From Lachnospiraceae bacterium (GTDB taxonomy: Bacteria; Bacillota; Clostridia; Lachnospirales; Lachnospiraceae): a stretch of 64,000 nucleotides of DNA. Location: NCBI GenBank assembly GCA_017618075.1, contig JAFZUY010000003.1, forward strand, positions 1-64,000. The letters are read 5' to 3'. The notes under the pieces are model-generated. The model saw nothing but the letters and a program-made list of their open reading frames with translations, did not search any database and had not been told where the DNA came from. This document shows positions 16,754 through 24,503 of the stretch, one piece after another. The first letter of the stretch is position 1, and each line of letters begins with the position of its first letter. The position numbers and the translations under genes are program-made.

Positions 16754-16872
16754 CCAATTATTAATCATCGAGAATATAAGATGCATGTTTCCTCAAGGAA
16801 GAATTAATTATTTTATATTTTTTATAGTCTTTCACTAGAATGGAAGACCTCTATTCCTCCATGTTTACATAG

Positions 16873-16901
16873 TTGAACATATATGCTAAATATGTTAAAA
16901 T
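16873..16901 (+). promoter_or_regulatory. promoter upstream of DUF6414-like gene
   Basis: TTGAAC (16873-16878) and TAAAAT (16896-16901) with 17-bp spacing. A long leader of about 370 nt would precede the next intact gene. Confidence 0.55.
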
Positions 16902-17077
16902 ATAATGTCAGTTTGTGGGCAGATTATTATGTGTGGGATAATAATAATCTTATAAGTGTTCTTCGTACCGAATATTGAAAGAACAAAAGCCCGACATAAA
17001 TGGCACTGCAGGGGAAGATGGAGATATGAAATCCGGTCCAAGGAAAACGGCCGGAGCAAACAAATGATTGAAGGTCT

Positions 17078-17236
17078 AAGATAAAACAGCCCATCGATTC
17101 AAACATCATAAAAGAAATTCTCAACACTATCAGAGTGTTGAAATCATTTTGGTGCAATTTCGCCCAATTCTCCGATTTAGATAAATGGATAAAAGAAGAA
17201 CGATACAGCAAATGTGTTACGGACTATACTTTGTAA
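17078..17236 (+). pseudogene. decayed coding fragment
   Basis: A 52-codon stretch ending at TAA 17234-17236, open in one frame, with no usable start codon and stops just upstream. Its peptide has a normal residue balance (two Trp/Phe clusters, charged C-terminus EERYSKCVTDYTL). It looks like the 3' end of a lost gene, but nothing identifies the family. Confidence 0.35.
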
Positions 17237-17278
17237 AAATCATATATTCGGAATTAAAGTAAGTATGGGAGAATGAAA

Positions 17279-18034
17279 ATGTTTAGAAGCTTTATATACT
17301 TAGATGAAGATAAGTTTTATTCATATTTGAGACAAATAGATAAACGTTTTGCAGATCGTCCATCTGAGATTAACAAGAAAAAATCAATTGGGGCAAATAT
17401 TGGTGTAAAAAGCGTTGGAGCAAATGCAGGGGCAGAAATAGAAGAAAAAAGAGAATTAAATAATGATTTAGAAAATGATTATGATGTTTTTGAAAAAGCA
17501 TTGGATTCCAGAAAAAATGACGACTATTTTGATTTCGTAGATAATGATAATAATGACTTAAATACAGTTCCTAAAAGAAGCATTATTCGCGTGGAAGGAA
17601 AAATAGAAATACCCGAACAATTCGATACGATTAGTGTGGCTCAAAATTTCATGCCGTACATTTCAAGTCAGATACAAACATCAGGAGATGATGAGAGAGA
17701 AATAATGGCGGCCTATTTAGATAAAGCCTCTGCCGATATTCCGATTATTGTTGAAAAAGAAGATATTAAAATTGTAGGAAACCTTTGTTCTGTTTTTTTA
17801 AGAGAATCTTATCCTCAACTTCAAGAGTATAGTGAGCAAGAAGTAATTCTCCTTTGCAAAGTGATTTGCCTAACAAATAAGCCACAAGTTGAGATATTTG
17901 ATCCTTTAAGGGACTTCATAAAACTTCCCAGAAGCTTGAGAAGAAGTAACGGAACATCTGAAAACAGTGATTTTGAGTCGATTTATATTGAAGGCCCTGT
18001 GTTAAAGGTTGAAATAATTGGTATATATAAGTAA
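17279..18034 (+). CDS. DUF6414-like protein
   Basis: A 251-residue cytoplasmic protein resembling DUF6414: the N-terminus F-x-Y-L-D-x-x-K-x-x-S-Y-L-x-Q-I is the family hallmark, followed by a Gly/Ala-rich low-complexity stretch (IGANIGVKSVGANAG, residues 39-53) and an acidic Asn/Asp-rich linker. The C-terminal half has mixed strands and helices with no catalytic motif. The biochemical role of DUF6414 is not known to me; members are often found in phage-related or defence neighbourhoods. Two ATG codons are possible; 17279 was chosen because GGGAG is seven bases before it, whereas it is only one base before the ATG at 17273. Confidence 0.6.
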   Translation: MFRSFIYLDEDKFYSYLRQIDKRFADRPSEINKKKSIGANIGVKSVGANAGAEIEEKRELNNDLENDYDVFEKALDSRKNDDYFDFVDNDNNDLNTVPKRSIIRVEGKIEIPEQFDTISVAQNFMPYISSQIQTSGDDEREIMAAYLDKASADIPIIVEKEDIKIVGNLCSVFLRESYPQLQEYSEQEVILLCKVICLTNKPQVEIFDPLRDFIKLPRSLRRSNGTSENSDFESIYIEGPVLKVEIIGIYK

Positions 18035-18168
18035 TAAATAATATTTTAAGAAGAGTGTAAGTAAATTCTCATTTGATACATATTATTTCAATATAGTATT
18101 TAAAGAAGTGGTTGATTTTTGAAAAATGTAGTATAATAATAACAAAGAATAGGCGTTGAAAAATAATG

Positions 18169-18196
18169 TTGCAATATGTCAAAAAAGATGTATAAT
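18169..18196 (+). promoter_or_regulatory. promoter
   Basis: TTGCAA (18169-18174) and TATAAT (18191-18196) with 16-bp spacing, upstream of the short leader frame and the membrane protein gene at 18286. Confidence 0.6.
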
Positions 18197-18234
18197 TATC
18201 GTTAATATCCTTAATTTTTGTGGAGGAAATTATT

Positions 18235-18267
18235 ATGAGCAGAGTATATTCAGATTTTATTCATTAA
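18235..18267 (+). CDS. possible leader peptide or gene stump
   Basis: TGGAGGAAATTATT precedes an ATG that encodes only ten residues, MSRVYSDFIH, before TAA. The Shine-Dalgarno is better than that of most genes here. It may be a leader peptide for the gene 18 bp downstream or the leftover start of a deleted gene. Confidence 0.35.
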   Translation: MSRVYSDFIH

Positions 18268-18285
18268 TTACTTGAAGAGGGAAAA

Positions 18286-18873
18286 ATGCCGGATTTATTG
18301 ATACAATTTCTTTGGGCAATTTTTACAGGTGTTGTAGCATCAGGAACGTTTGCATTACTGATGCTTTTAATTAGGCCTCGAATTGCAATTTCAGATTATA
18401 TCTGTTTCGACAAGAATTCAGACGATGATGAAAAAACCAAGTATTACATTAAGGTGGTGAACAAAACTTTATTTGATTTAGTTGATATTCAGTACACTTT
18501 ATCGTATGTAACTAAACAATCTGATGGAAAGAATTTTATAGAAACAATTGATCCTATGGAAAAGGCTTTTACAACAATGGAAAGAAGAAGGGTTTTTTAT
18601 GATTGTAAACATAAAGAGTTTGATAATGCTTACCATATTAGTTATGATATAAACGAAGATCAATATCCGGTCAAAAATGATTTTCAAGAAGTTGATTTCA
18701 CAATTGTTGCTAGGCATTCAGTATCTGGAACAATTAAATGCGTTAGGAAAACATTTACAAAAGATGCTTTTAAAATAGACTCTCAACATTCTTTGGGTAT
18801 GGGGTTGGATTTTCAAAAAACTCATCGAAAAACAAAAAAAGAAGAAAATGTTCCAAGAAATGTTGTGAATTAA
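18286..18873 (+). CDS. hypothetical single-pass membrane protein
   Basis: A 195-residue protein, unrecognised. A single membrane helix covers about residues 5-30 (LWAIFTGVVASGTFALLMLLI), followed by a basic residue cluster, so the 160-residue C-terminal domain is probably cytoplasmic. That domain reads like a beta-rich sandwich (alternating strands with IKVVNKTLFDLVDIQYTL and DFTIVARHSVSGTIKCV). The start has GAGGG seven bases upstream. AT-rich composition matches the island. The gene is preceded by a ten-codon frame and followed by a GC-rich hairpin. No function can be assigned. Confidence 0.55.
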   Translation: MPDLLIQFLWAIFTGVVASGTFALLMLLIRPRIAISDYICFDKNSDDDEKTKYYIKVVNKTLFDLVDIQYTLSYVTKQSDGKNFIETIDPMEKAFTTMERRRVFYDCKHKEFDNAYHISYDINEDQYPVKNDFQEVDFTIVARHSVSGTIKCVRKTFTKDAFKIDSQHSLGMGLDFQKTHRKTKKEENVPRNVVN

Positions 18874-18883
18874 AGAATATAAA

Positions 18884-19729
18884 ATGAAATTTTTTAGTAG
18901 CCCTCGGGTATGTGAGCACCACAGCCCGAGGGCTTATTATATGGTAGAGTTACTATTATCATGTTTATTTATTCCCATGCAGCATGTAAAAAGGACTGTC
19001 GAAAACTTCGATTTAAATCAGATAAATCCTATTAAGGTGAGCCGCCGAAACGGCATAAACTATGTGTTTAACGGCCAGCATACCGCAGAGATAATTGCGA
19101 TGATATCCGGAAGCCGCGAAACGCCTGTTTGGTGCATGATATACGATGACCTAGAATATGTTGAAGAAGCCGATATATTTGCCAATCAGATGAAGAATGT
19201 AAAGCCCCTGCAGCCGATAGAGATATTTAAGGCAAATTGCGAGGCGGGGAATGAGAAGTCGCTGATGATAAAAGCATTGGTCGAATCCTATGATCTTAAA
19301 ATAAGCGGCGCCGCAACACCCGGTACCATCGCAGCGATTAACACGATAGAGAAAATATATGACAGGTTCGGATATGACATTTTAAACCGTACCATAAGCC
19401 TCATAGTAATGACCTGGGAAGGCGAGACGAAGTCATTCTCATCAAACATCTTAAACGGCGTCACAAAGCTTGTAAATGCATACGGAGACCGATTAAAGGA
19501 CGATGTATTTAAAGATAAGGTCGGAGATATTTCCATAAAAGAATTAACCCGTACCGCGAAGGAAAGGAGGGCCGGATTGTTTGGGTTTGCCGAAGCCATG
19601 TTACTCGCATACAACAAACGTAACAAATATCCCCTAAATTGGCAGACCCTGTACTCCGGCGTAGGAAAGATCAAAACCTTCGAAAAGCAGCCCAAAGCGG
19701 TGGAGGAAGAGAAGGTTAGGGAGGGGTAG
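18884..19729 (+). pseudogene. DUF6551/ParB-like protein, probably truncated at the 5' end
   Basis: The frame encodes up to 281 residues. From about residue 36 it has the hallmarks of the ParB-like DUF6551 family: V-K-R-x-V-E-x-F-D-x-x-x-I-N-P-I-x-V-S-R-R-N-G, then YVFNGQHT, a nuclease/ParB-like motif. The N-terminus before that is encoded by an AT-rich stretch with a 10-bp GC-rich hairpin (18899-18934) inside it, there is no Shine-Dalgarno at the ATG 18884, and the ATG at 18941 has none either. By eye GC is higher than in its left neighbours. This suggests that the original start was lost when the adjacent cassette was inserted. A proper terminator follows. If expressed, it would be a replication or plasmid-type accessory protein. 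Confidence 0.55.
18899..18934 (+). terminator. GC-rich hairpin after the membrane protein gene
   Basis: A perfect 10-bp stem (AGCCCTCGGG with CCCGAGGGCT) with a 16-base loop, 26 bp after the stop codon at 18873. It lacks a good T-run, so terminator activity is uncertain. Confidence 0.5.
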
Positions 19730-19752
19730 GAATTAGATAATATTATGATAAG

Positions 19753-19786
19753 AGCGGGGCAGCTGAAGGGCTGCTTCGCTTTTTGG
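19753..19786 (+). terminator. intrinsic terminator
   Basis: An 11-bp stem (AGCGGGGCAGC with GCTGCTTCGCT, two G-U pairs) followed by TTTTT. It insulates the polysaccharide locus from the island. Confidence 0.75.
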
Positions 19787-19807
19787 TTTATGGAGATAAA
19801 AATATTG

Positions 19808-19836
19808 TTGCGCAAATGCCGTATATTTGCTAAAAT
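19808..19836 (+). promoter_or_regulatory. polysaccharide locus promoter 1
   Basis: TTGCGC (19808-19813) and TAAAAT (19831-19836), 17-bp spacing. Confidence 0.6.
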
Positions 19837-19853
19837 CAATAGGTTTGTGTTTG

Positions 19854-19882
19854 TTGAACATAAGCGCCCATTGTGATATAAT
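19854..19882 (+). promoter_or_regulatory. polysaccharide locus promoter 2
   Basis: TTGAAC (19854-19859) and TATAAT (19877-19882), 17-bp spacing. Transcription would start near 19890 and leave a leader of about 180 nt. Confidence 0.7.
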
Positions 19883-19906
19883 TAAATGTCATTTTATGGG
19901 CATATA

Positions 19907-20007
19907 GGGGATATGTGACATTAATCATAAAATCAATAATTTCATGCTGATAGTATCTAATGAAATCAGTGTGAATATTTCTATGTAGATTGTATTCTAG
20001 TATCCCC
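19907..20007 (+). ncRNA. candidate structured leader of the polysaccharide operon
   Basis: A long-range 7-bp stem (GGGGATA 19907-19913 with TATCCCC 20001-20007) closes a region with an inner hairpin (ATTTCAT 19939-19945 with ATGAAAT 19960-19966). It lies in the 5' leader, about 60 nt before the first gene. It does not match a riboswitch class that I know. Confidence 0.4.
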
Positions 20008-20070
20008 CTGAAAAATTGAATAATCTTCTGTTATTTTTTTAAGAGAAAATAATTTAAAAGGTGTAAAAAA

Positions 20071-20520
20071 ATGAAAATTTGTTTTGTTGGATCATCTGGG
20101 GGCCATTTAACGCATTTATATATGTTAAAACCATTTTGGCAAGATAAAGAGCGTTTTTGGGCAACATTTGATAAAGAAGATGCTAGAAGCATTCTCCAAG
20201 GAGAAAAAATATATCCGGTTTATTATCCATCAAACAGAAGTATTAAGGCGCTATTAATTAATACTCATCGTGCGATAAAGATATTAAGAAAAGAACATCC
20301 AGATTTAATAGTTTCTTCTGGCGCAGCTCCGGCGGTTCCTTTTTTTTGGATAGGGAAATTGATGGGAGCAAAAACAATTTATATCGAGGTCTTCGATAGA
20401 ATTGATAAACCGACCATTTCGGGTAAGTTGTGTTATCCTGTTACAGATAAATTTATTGTGGAATGGGAAGAGATGAAGCAGGTTTATCCAAAGGCCGTGA
20501 ATCTTGGAAGCATATTCTAA
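20071..20520 (+). CDS. Alg14/PssD-type glycosyltransferase subunit
   Basis: A 149-residue protein of the Alg14 / PssD / CpsF family, the membrane-associated partner that recruits an Alg13-like catalytic subunit to lipid-linked sugar. The glycine-rich N-terminal motif GSSGGHLTHL (residues 8-17) and the conserved segment LIVSSGAAPAVPFFWIGK are family landmarks; the end IVEWEEMKQVYPKAVNLG is also typical. Length is normal. It is the first gene of the polysaccharide operon, after two promoters and a structured leader, and is followed 53 bp later by its catalytic partner. Together they probably add the second sugar of the repeat unit, as in other Gram-positive capsule loci. Confidence 0.88.
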   Translation: MKICFVGSSGGHLTHLYMLKPFWQDKERFWATFDKEDARSILQGEKIYPVYYPSNRSIKALLINTHRAIKILRKEHPDLIVSSGAAPAVPFFWIGKLMGAKTIYIEVFDRIDKPTISGKLCYPVTDKFIVEWEEMKQVYPKAVNLGSIF

Positions 20521-20573
20521 TCCAGTTGATGATGACTAGCAAGCAAATAAGTAATTAGAGGAGATTTGATTAA

Positions 20574-21065
20574 ATGATATTTGTTACAGTAGGCACCCAT
20601 GAGCAGCCTTTTAATCGACTTGTTGAGTATATGGATGAGTGGGCAGCGGATCATGAGGAAGAAATTGTAATTCAGACGGGATTTTCTACCTATGATCCGA
20701 AGAATTGTCGCTGGCAGAAATTATTCCCATATCAAGAAATGGTTAACAATGTAAATGAGGCACGGATAGTAATAACTCATGGAGGACCAAGTTCTTTCAT
20801 TATGCCCCTTCAAATTGGAAAGGTTCCTATTGTGGTTCCAAGGAAATATGAGTTCAACGAGCATGTCAATGATCATCAAGTTGATTTCTGTAATCAAGTC
20901 GCCCGGAAACAAGGAAATATCATTGTTGTTGAAGATATAAATATGTTAGGAGAAGTTATTGAAAAATATGATGAGTTGACTAATGAAGTGAAAAATGGTT
21001 TACAGAGTAATAATTTGAAGTTTTGTGCTGAGTTTGAGAAAATAGTAGATGGGTTGGTGAAGTAG
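20574..21065 (+). CDS. Alg13/PssE-type glycosyltransferase catalytic subunit
   Basis: A 163-residue GT28-type protein. It opens with IFVTVGTHEQPFNRL, the nucleotide-sugar domain signature of Alg13/PssE/CpsG proteins. The UDP-binding segment ITHGGPSSFIMPLQIGKVPIVVPR (residues 67-90) has the conserved H-G-G and the P-R that ends the sugar-nucleotide pocket. It works as a heterodimer with the product of the preceding gene at the membrane; the acceptor sugar is not readable from the sequence. The start is supported by AGAGGAG. The next gene follows three bases later. Confidence 0.88.
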   Translation: MIFVTVGTHEQPFNRLVEYMDEWAADHEEEIVIQTGFSTYDPKNCRWQKLFPYQEMVNNVNEARIVITHGGPSSFIMPLQIGKVPIVVPRKYEFNEHVNDHQVDFCNQVARKQGNIIVVEDINMLGEVIEKYDELTNEVKNGLQSNNLKFCAEFEKIVDGLVK

Positions 21066-21068
21066 AAA

Positions 21069-21854
21069 TTGATAACTAATGAATACGGTGTACAAGAAAT
21101 ACAAAGGAATCTTTTGAGTTTTGTAAAAGAATTTGATGAGTTCTGCAAGAAAAATGATATAAAATATACTCTTCACGGAGGATCATTATTAGGGGCAATC
21201 CGTGAAAAAGGATTTATTCCATGGGATGATGATATAGACATAGGAATGACCCGTGAACAATATAAAAGACTCGAAAAGTTAGTATCTTCTGATAGAGATG
21301 AAGAAATATATCTTGATTCTAAAAGAGATAAGATTAAAAAAATATGGCTAAACGAAGAAGGAAAAGAAAAAGTTTGGATTGATATTTTTATTTATGATTA
21401 TATCTCTGAAAAAACATTCCAACAAAAACAAAAGATATTATTATTAAAGTTATTAACGGCACTTTCAAAAAGTGAAACAACAATGGCTGCTTTTAGGACA
21501 AATAAAAGAGCAAAGGGTTTTTCTCGAATAGTGTATGAGATTTTATATTTTGTTAGTAAACCATTCCCGTTAGAGAAGAGAATTAAACGCTTTGATAAGT
21601 TTTGTGAATTTTCGTTAGTTGGACAAAAGAAATTGGTACATCGAGCAAACGACCAACTTTGGGCAATGCCTATGATTGTACCAATAGAATCTTTAATGGA
21701 GTTTACTTATGTCCAATTTGAAGATACCAAATTGATGGTAACAAAAGACTATAATACTATATTGACTCAGTTGTATGGAACATCATATATGACACCTAAG
21801 AAGGTATCAGAAAAAGCACAGACCGTCCATGACATTACAAGACAAAATGGATAG
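21069..21854 (+). CDS. LicD family phosphotransferase 1
   Basis: A 261-residue LicD-type enzyme, expected to transfer a phospho-alcohol (phosphocholine, phosphoribitol or similar) from a CDP donor to a glycan. Residues 35-62 hold the signature GGSLLGAIREKG followed by FIPWDDDIDIG, whose aspartates bind metal in the nucleotidyltransferase fold. Start is a TTG at 21069, three bases after the previous stop; no later ATG precedes the conserved region, and the resulting N-terminus matches the family. The start context is weak, so translation may be coupled. CDP-ligand biosynthesis genes lie directly downstream (21871 and 22559), suggesting ribitol-like substrates. Confidence 0.85.
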   Translation: MITNEYGVQEIQRNLLSFVKEFDEFCKKNDIKYTLHGGSLLGAIREKGFIPWDDDIDIGMTREQYKRLEKLVSSDRDEEIYLDSKRDKIKKIWLNEEGKEKVWIDIFIYDYISEKTFQQKQKILLLKLLTALSKSETTMAAFRTNKRAKGFSRIVYEILYFVSKPFPLEKRIKRFDKFCEFSLVGQKKLVHRANDQLWAMPMIVPIESLMEFTYVQFEDTKLMVTKDYNTILTQLYGTSYMTPKKVSEKAQTVHDITRQNG

Positions 21855-21870
21855 TAAAGAGGAGGTTATT

Positions 21871-22557
21871 ATGAATTATACATTAGTTCTTTTATCGGGC
21901 GGAGTAGGAAGCCGCATGCAACAATCAATACCCAAACAGTATATGCTTTTGGCTGGAAAACCAATGATTATGCATATTCTTGATAAGGTAGATAAAATAG
22001 AAGAAATAGAGAAAATAATAGTTGTTTGCGCTGAAGAATATAGAGTATCTTTGAACATGATGCGTGAACAGTATGGAATTAAAACCCCCATAACATATGC
22101 AAATGCAGGAGAAAGCAGACAAGCATCAGTACTTTCAGGACTTAAAATGGTAGAAACGGATAATGTAATTATACATGAAGCTGCAAGACCATTTGTTACT
22201 GTTGATGATTATAAAGAATTAATTGATTGTCCTCTTGAAAACGCAATGATAGGTCTTGATATCCCGTTTACAGTATTAAAAGGACACGATAAAGTTGAAG
22301 GATTGTTAACTAGATCAGAATTGGTCAATGTTCAACTTCCACAGAAGTTTAATACTAAAATACTTTTAGATGCACACAAAAAGGCTGAAAATGAAGGAAT
22401 GAAGTTCACTGAAGATGCAAGCCTACTTTTTTACTATAATCCTGAAATTCCAATAAAAATAATAAAAGGAAAGGATTATAACATTAAAGTTACAACACGT
22501 ATGGATATGCTAACTGGCGAAATCATATACGATGAAATCTTTAGAAGGAGAAAGTGA
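21871..22557 (+). CDS. IspD/TarI-type cytidylyltransferase
   Basis: A 228-residue CTP-dependent cytidylyltransferase. The N-terminal loop reads LLSGGVGSRMQQSIPKQY, with the G-x-G-x-R-M and P-K-Q of the IspD/TarI family. Further family residues include A-R-P-F near 104 and the late K-V-T-T-R segment. The location in a polysaccharide locus and the adjacent short-chain dehydrogenase argue for ribitol-5-phosphate (or a similar polyol phosphate) rather than methylerythritol phosphate as substrate, as in the fused Bcs1/Acs1 enzymes of Haemophilus. This is inference. The ATG at 21871 follows GAGGAGG; an upstream in-frame ATG lies inside the previous gene. It is followed two bases later by the dehydrogenase. 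Confidence 0.8.
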   Translation: MNYTLVLLSGGVGSRMQQSIPKQYMLLAGKPMIMHILDKVDKIEEIEKIIVVCAEEYRVSLNMMREQYGIKTPITYANAGESRQASVLSGLKMVETDNVIIHEAARPFVTVDDYKELIDCPLENAMIGLDIPFTVLKGHDKVEGLLTRSELVNVQLPQKFNTKILLDAHKKAENEGMKFTEDASLLFYYNPEIPIKIIKGKDYNIKVTTRMDMLTGEIIYDEIFRRRK

Positions 22558-22558
22558 T

Positions 22559-23263
22559 ATGGCAACGTGTGTGATTACAGGAATCGGTTCAGGAATAGGA
22601 AAATCTGTTGCAATTGAATTAAGCAAGAGAGGATATTTTGATCACTATGCTCTTCTTGGAAGAAATATTGAGGCTATAGAAGAAACGATAAATTACATGA
22701 AAAAAAATGGAGCTAATGAGGTATCTTTTTACTCAATAGACTTATCAGATGTTGAGAAAATCCCCAGTATTATTAAGGAAATCAATGCTAATTATGGTGA
22801 AATAAATGCTCTATTTAATATAGCTGGTTACACTGATCCACAGCCATTATTTACAACAACTCTTGAAAGTTTTGAACTTACATATCGAGTAAATGTTTTT
22901 GCACCTTTTATGTTGATGAGAGAATGTGCAAAATATATGAGAATAAGTGGCGGTAAAATATTGAATGTTGCATCGACAGCAGGAATGACACCTAGACCAG
23001 GATGGTTAAGTTATGCTTCTTCTAAAGCTTCGGTTATTGCAATGTCTCAAACCTTGACAGCTGAATTGGCTGAATATGGAATAAAAGTTTATTGTATTTC
23101 TCCGGGTAGGTGTGCAACCAAACTTCGAACGAGATTGGCTCCAGATGAAGATCCTTCTACCATCATGCAACCAGAAGAAGTTGCGGAGGTGGTTTGTAAT
23201 TTGATGAACCCGCTTGAATGTTGCCTTGATGGCCAGAACATTGTTATAAGAAAGCAGATTTGA
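22559..23263 (+). CDS. short-chain dehydrogenase, probable ribulose-5-phosphate reductase
   Basis: A 234-residue SDR enzyme. The NAD(P)-binding motif is TGIGSGIG at residues 6-13, the structural NIAG motif lies near 85, and the catalytic YASSK near 150, with a preceding serine in NVASTAG. Length is standard. It starts one base after the cytidylyltransferase, with AAGGAGA as Shine-Dalgarno. In Bcs1/Acs1-type enzymes an IspD-like domain and an SDR domain are fused and make CDP-ribitol from ribulose-5-phosphate. The adjacent separate genes here look like the unfused version. Substrate assignment is inferred from this order. A 144-bp gap without recognised elements follows. Confidence 0.75.
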   Translation: MATCVITGIGSGIGKSVAIELSKRGYFDHYALLGRNIEAIEETINYMKKNGANEVSFYSIDLSDVEKIPSIIKEINANYGEINALFNIAGYTDPQPLFTTTLESFELTYRVNVFAPFMLMRECAKYMRISGGKILNVASTAGMTPRPGWLSYASSKASVIAMSQTLTAELAEYGIKVYCISPGRCATKLRTRLAPDEDPSTIMQPEEVAEVVCNLMNPLECCLDGQNIVIRKQI

Positions 23264-23407
23264 CATTGTTTTATTTTCTTTTTAAATATGGAGATTGAAA
23301 TTGATTATCTTGTTTTTAGAGAAAGACAAATTAAGTACTGAACTTATAATGACAAAGAATGATTCAAGATAAGAAATATAAAGTATTGTTTATTTGAGGA
23401 ATGATTA

Positions 23408-24493
23408 ATGAAAATTGCAATAGATTTAACATCTTTATCGTATCATTTGACTGGTATTGAAAGATATGCACTATGTGTAACGCAAGAAATGCTTGAGATA
23501 GATCAGTCAAATCAGTATGTTTTAATTTTTAGAAACGAAATTCATAAAGAATTAATTAATTATGTAGATGGCAAAAGAGTTCAAGCGGAAATATTACATG
23601 GAAATCAAAAACTACTTTTCTTCCAAATAGTAATTCCTATAGCATTGTATAAAATAAGAGCTGATAAATATCTTTTTTTTGCATTTCCTAATCCTATACT
23701 ATTTTTTAATAGAAATATATATAACACTATCCATGATATGGGTAGATGGGATATGCCTAATAAGAAAAAAATAAACTTATTTTACTTTAAAACTTCAGAA
23801 ACAATCGGTCTTAAAAGAGCAAAAATTGTATTTACAGTTTCAGAGTTTTCAAAATCTCGAATACATGAGTTAGTGCACAAGCCAAAAGATAAGATAGTAG
23901 TTACCTATAATGGTATCTCAAATAATTTTTCTTTAAGTAATGTTAGTTTTTCTGAGGTTAAAGAAAAATATGAATTACCTGATGATTACATAATGTTTCT
24001 TTCTACTTTACAACCAAGAAAAAATTTAAAATTACTTGTTGAGGCGTTTTCTGAGATTCAGGATAAAGTGGACTATGATTTAGTTTTAATAGGCAGAAAA
24101 GGATGGCAACTAGACGAGTTGATTGAAAAGTATCAGTTATGCAATCGTTTGCATTTTACCGGATTTGTTGCAGATGAAGATGTGTCTGCTATATATAAAA
24201 ATGCAATTTGCTTTGTTTTTCCTACCTTATATGAGGGCTTTGGAATTCCGCCAATTGAAGCTTTGTCTATGGGAACTCCAGTTATTTCGTCAGATTCTTC
24301 GTGTATGAAAGAGGTTCTCAGAGAACAGGCTATATTCTTTAAAAATAATGATAAGGAAGAATTAAAAAAACTTTTATTGCAGCTTCCCAAATTATCGGAA
24401 TCAATGCCTAGAGAATTAGATGAATATCAAATAGAAAATTATAGTTATAAGAAAACAGCACAAATAGTATTATCTACTATATCGGATAATTAA
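23408..24493 (+). CDS. GT4 family glycosyltransferase
   Basis: A 361-residue GT-B fold transferase of family 4. The N-terminal domain begins MKIAIDLTSLSYHLTGIERY, the usual acceptor-binding opening. The C-terminal donor domain has LSTLQPRKNLKLLVEAF (around residue 200) and the E-x(7)-E signature FPTLYEGFGIPPIEALSMG, with the two glutamates that contact the nucleotide-sugar. It is cytoplasmic and probably extends the lipid-linked repeat unit. The start follows GAGGAAT. The next gene begins 10 bp after its stop, so both are in one operon. Donor and linkage are not predictable here. Confidence 0.88.
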   Translation: MKIAIDLTSLSYHLTGIERYALCVTQEMLEIDQSNQYVLIFRNEIHKELINYVDGKRVQAEILHGNQKLLFFQIVIPIALYKIRADKYLFFAFPNPILFFNRNIYNTIHDMGRWDMPNKKKINLFYFKTSETIGLKRAKIVFTVSEFSKSRIHELVHKPKDKIVVTYNGISNNFSLSNVSFSEVKEKYELPDDYIMFLSTLQPRKNLKLLVEAFSEIQDKVDYDLVLIGRKGWQLDELIEKYQLCNRLHFTGFVADEDVSAIYKNAICFVFPTLYEGFGIPPIEALSMGTPVISSDSSCMKEVLREQAIFFKNNDKEELKKLLLQLPKLSESMPRELDEYQIENYSYKKTAQIVLSTISDN

Positions 24494-24503
24494 GAGGATT
24501 TAT

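Larger units (their letters stand above)
16754..17278. other. gene-poor stretch with promoter and coding remnant
   Basis: About 500 bp with no intact gene. A promoter at 16873-16901 reads rightward. From 17078 to 17236 one frame is open and encodes a plausible 52-residue peptide without a start codon (containing SFWCNFAQFSDLDKW), suggesting a decayed gene. A 7-bp hairpin CAACACT/AGTGTTG lies at about 17122-17140. Confidence 0.5.
18035..18285. other. intergenic leader region
   Basis: Contains a promoter (18169-18196) and an 11-codon reading frame at 18235-18267 with a strong Shine-Dalgarno. Otherwise AT-rich with no recognised element. Confidence 0.5.

Noticed and set aside
16927..17211. Minus-strand 94-codon frame in the gene-poor stretch
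   Set aside because: It has no ribosome site, and its composition does not look coding; the plus-strand fragment is the more plausible relic.
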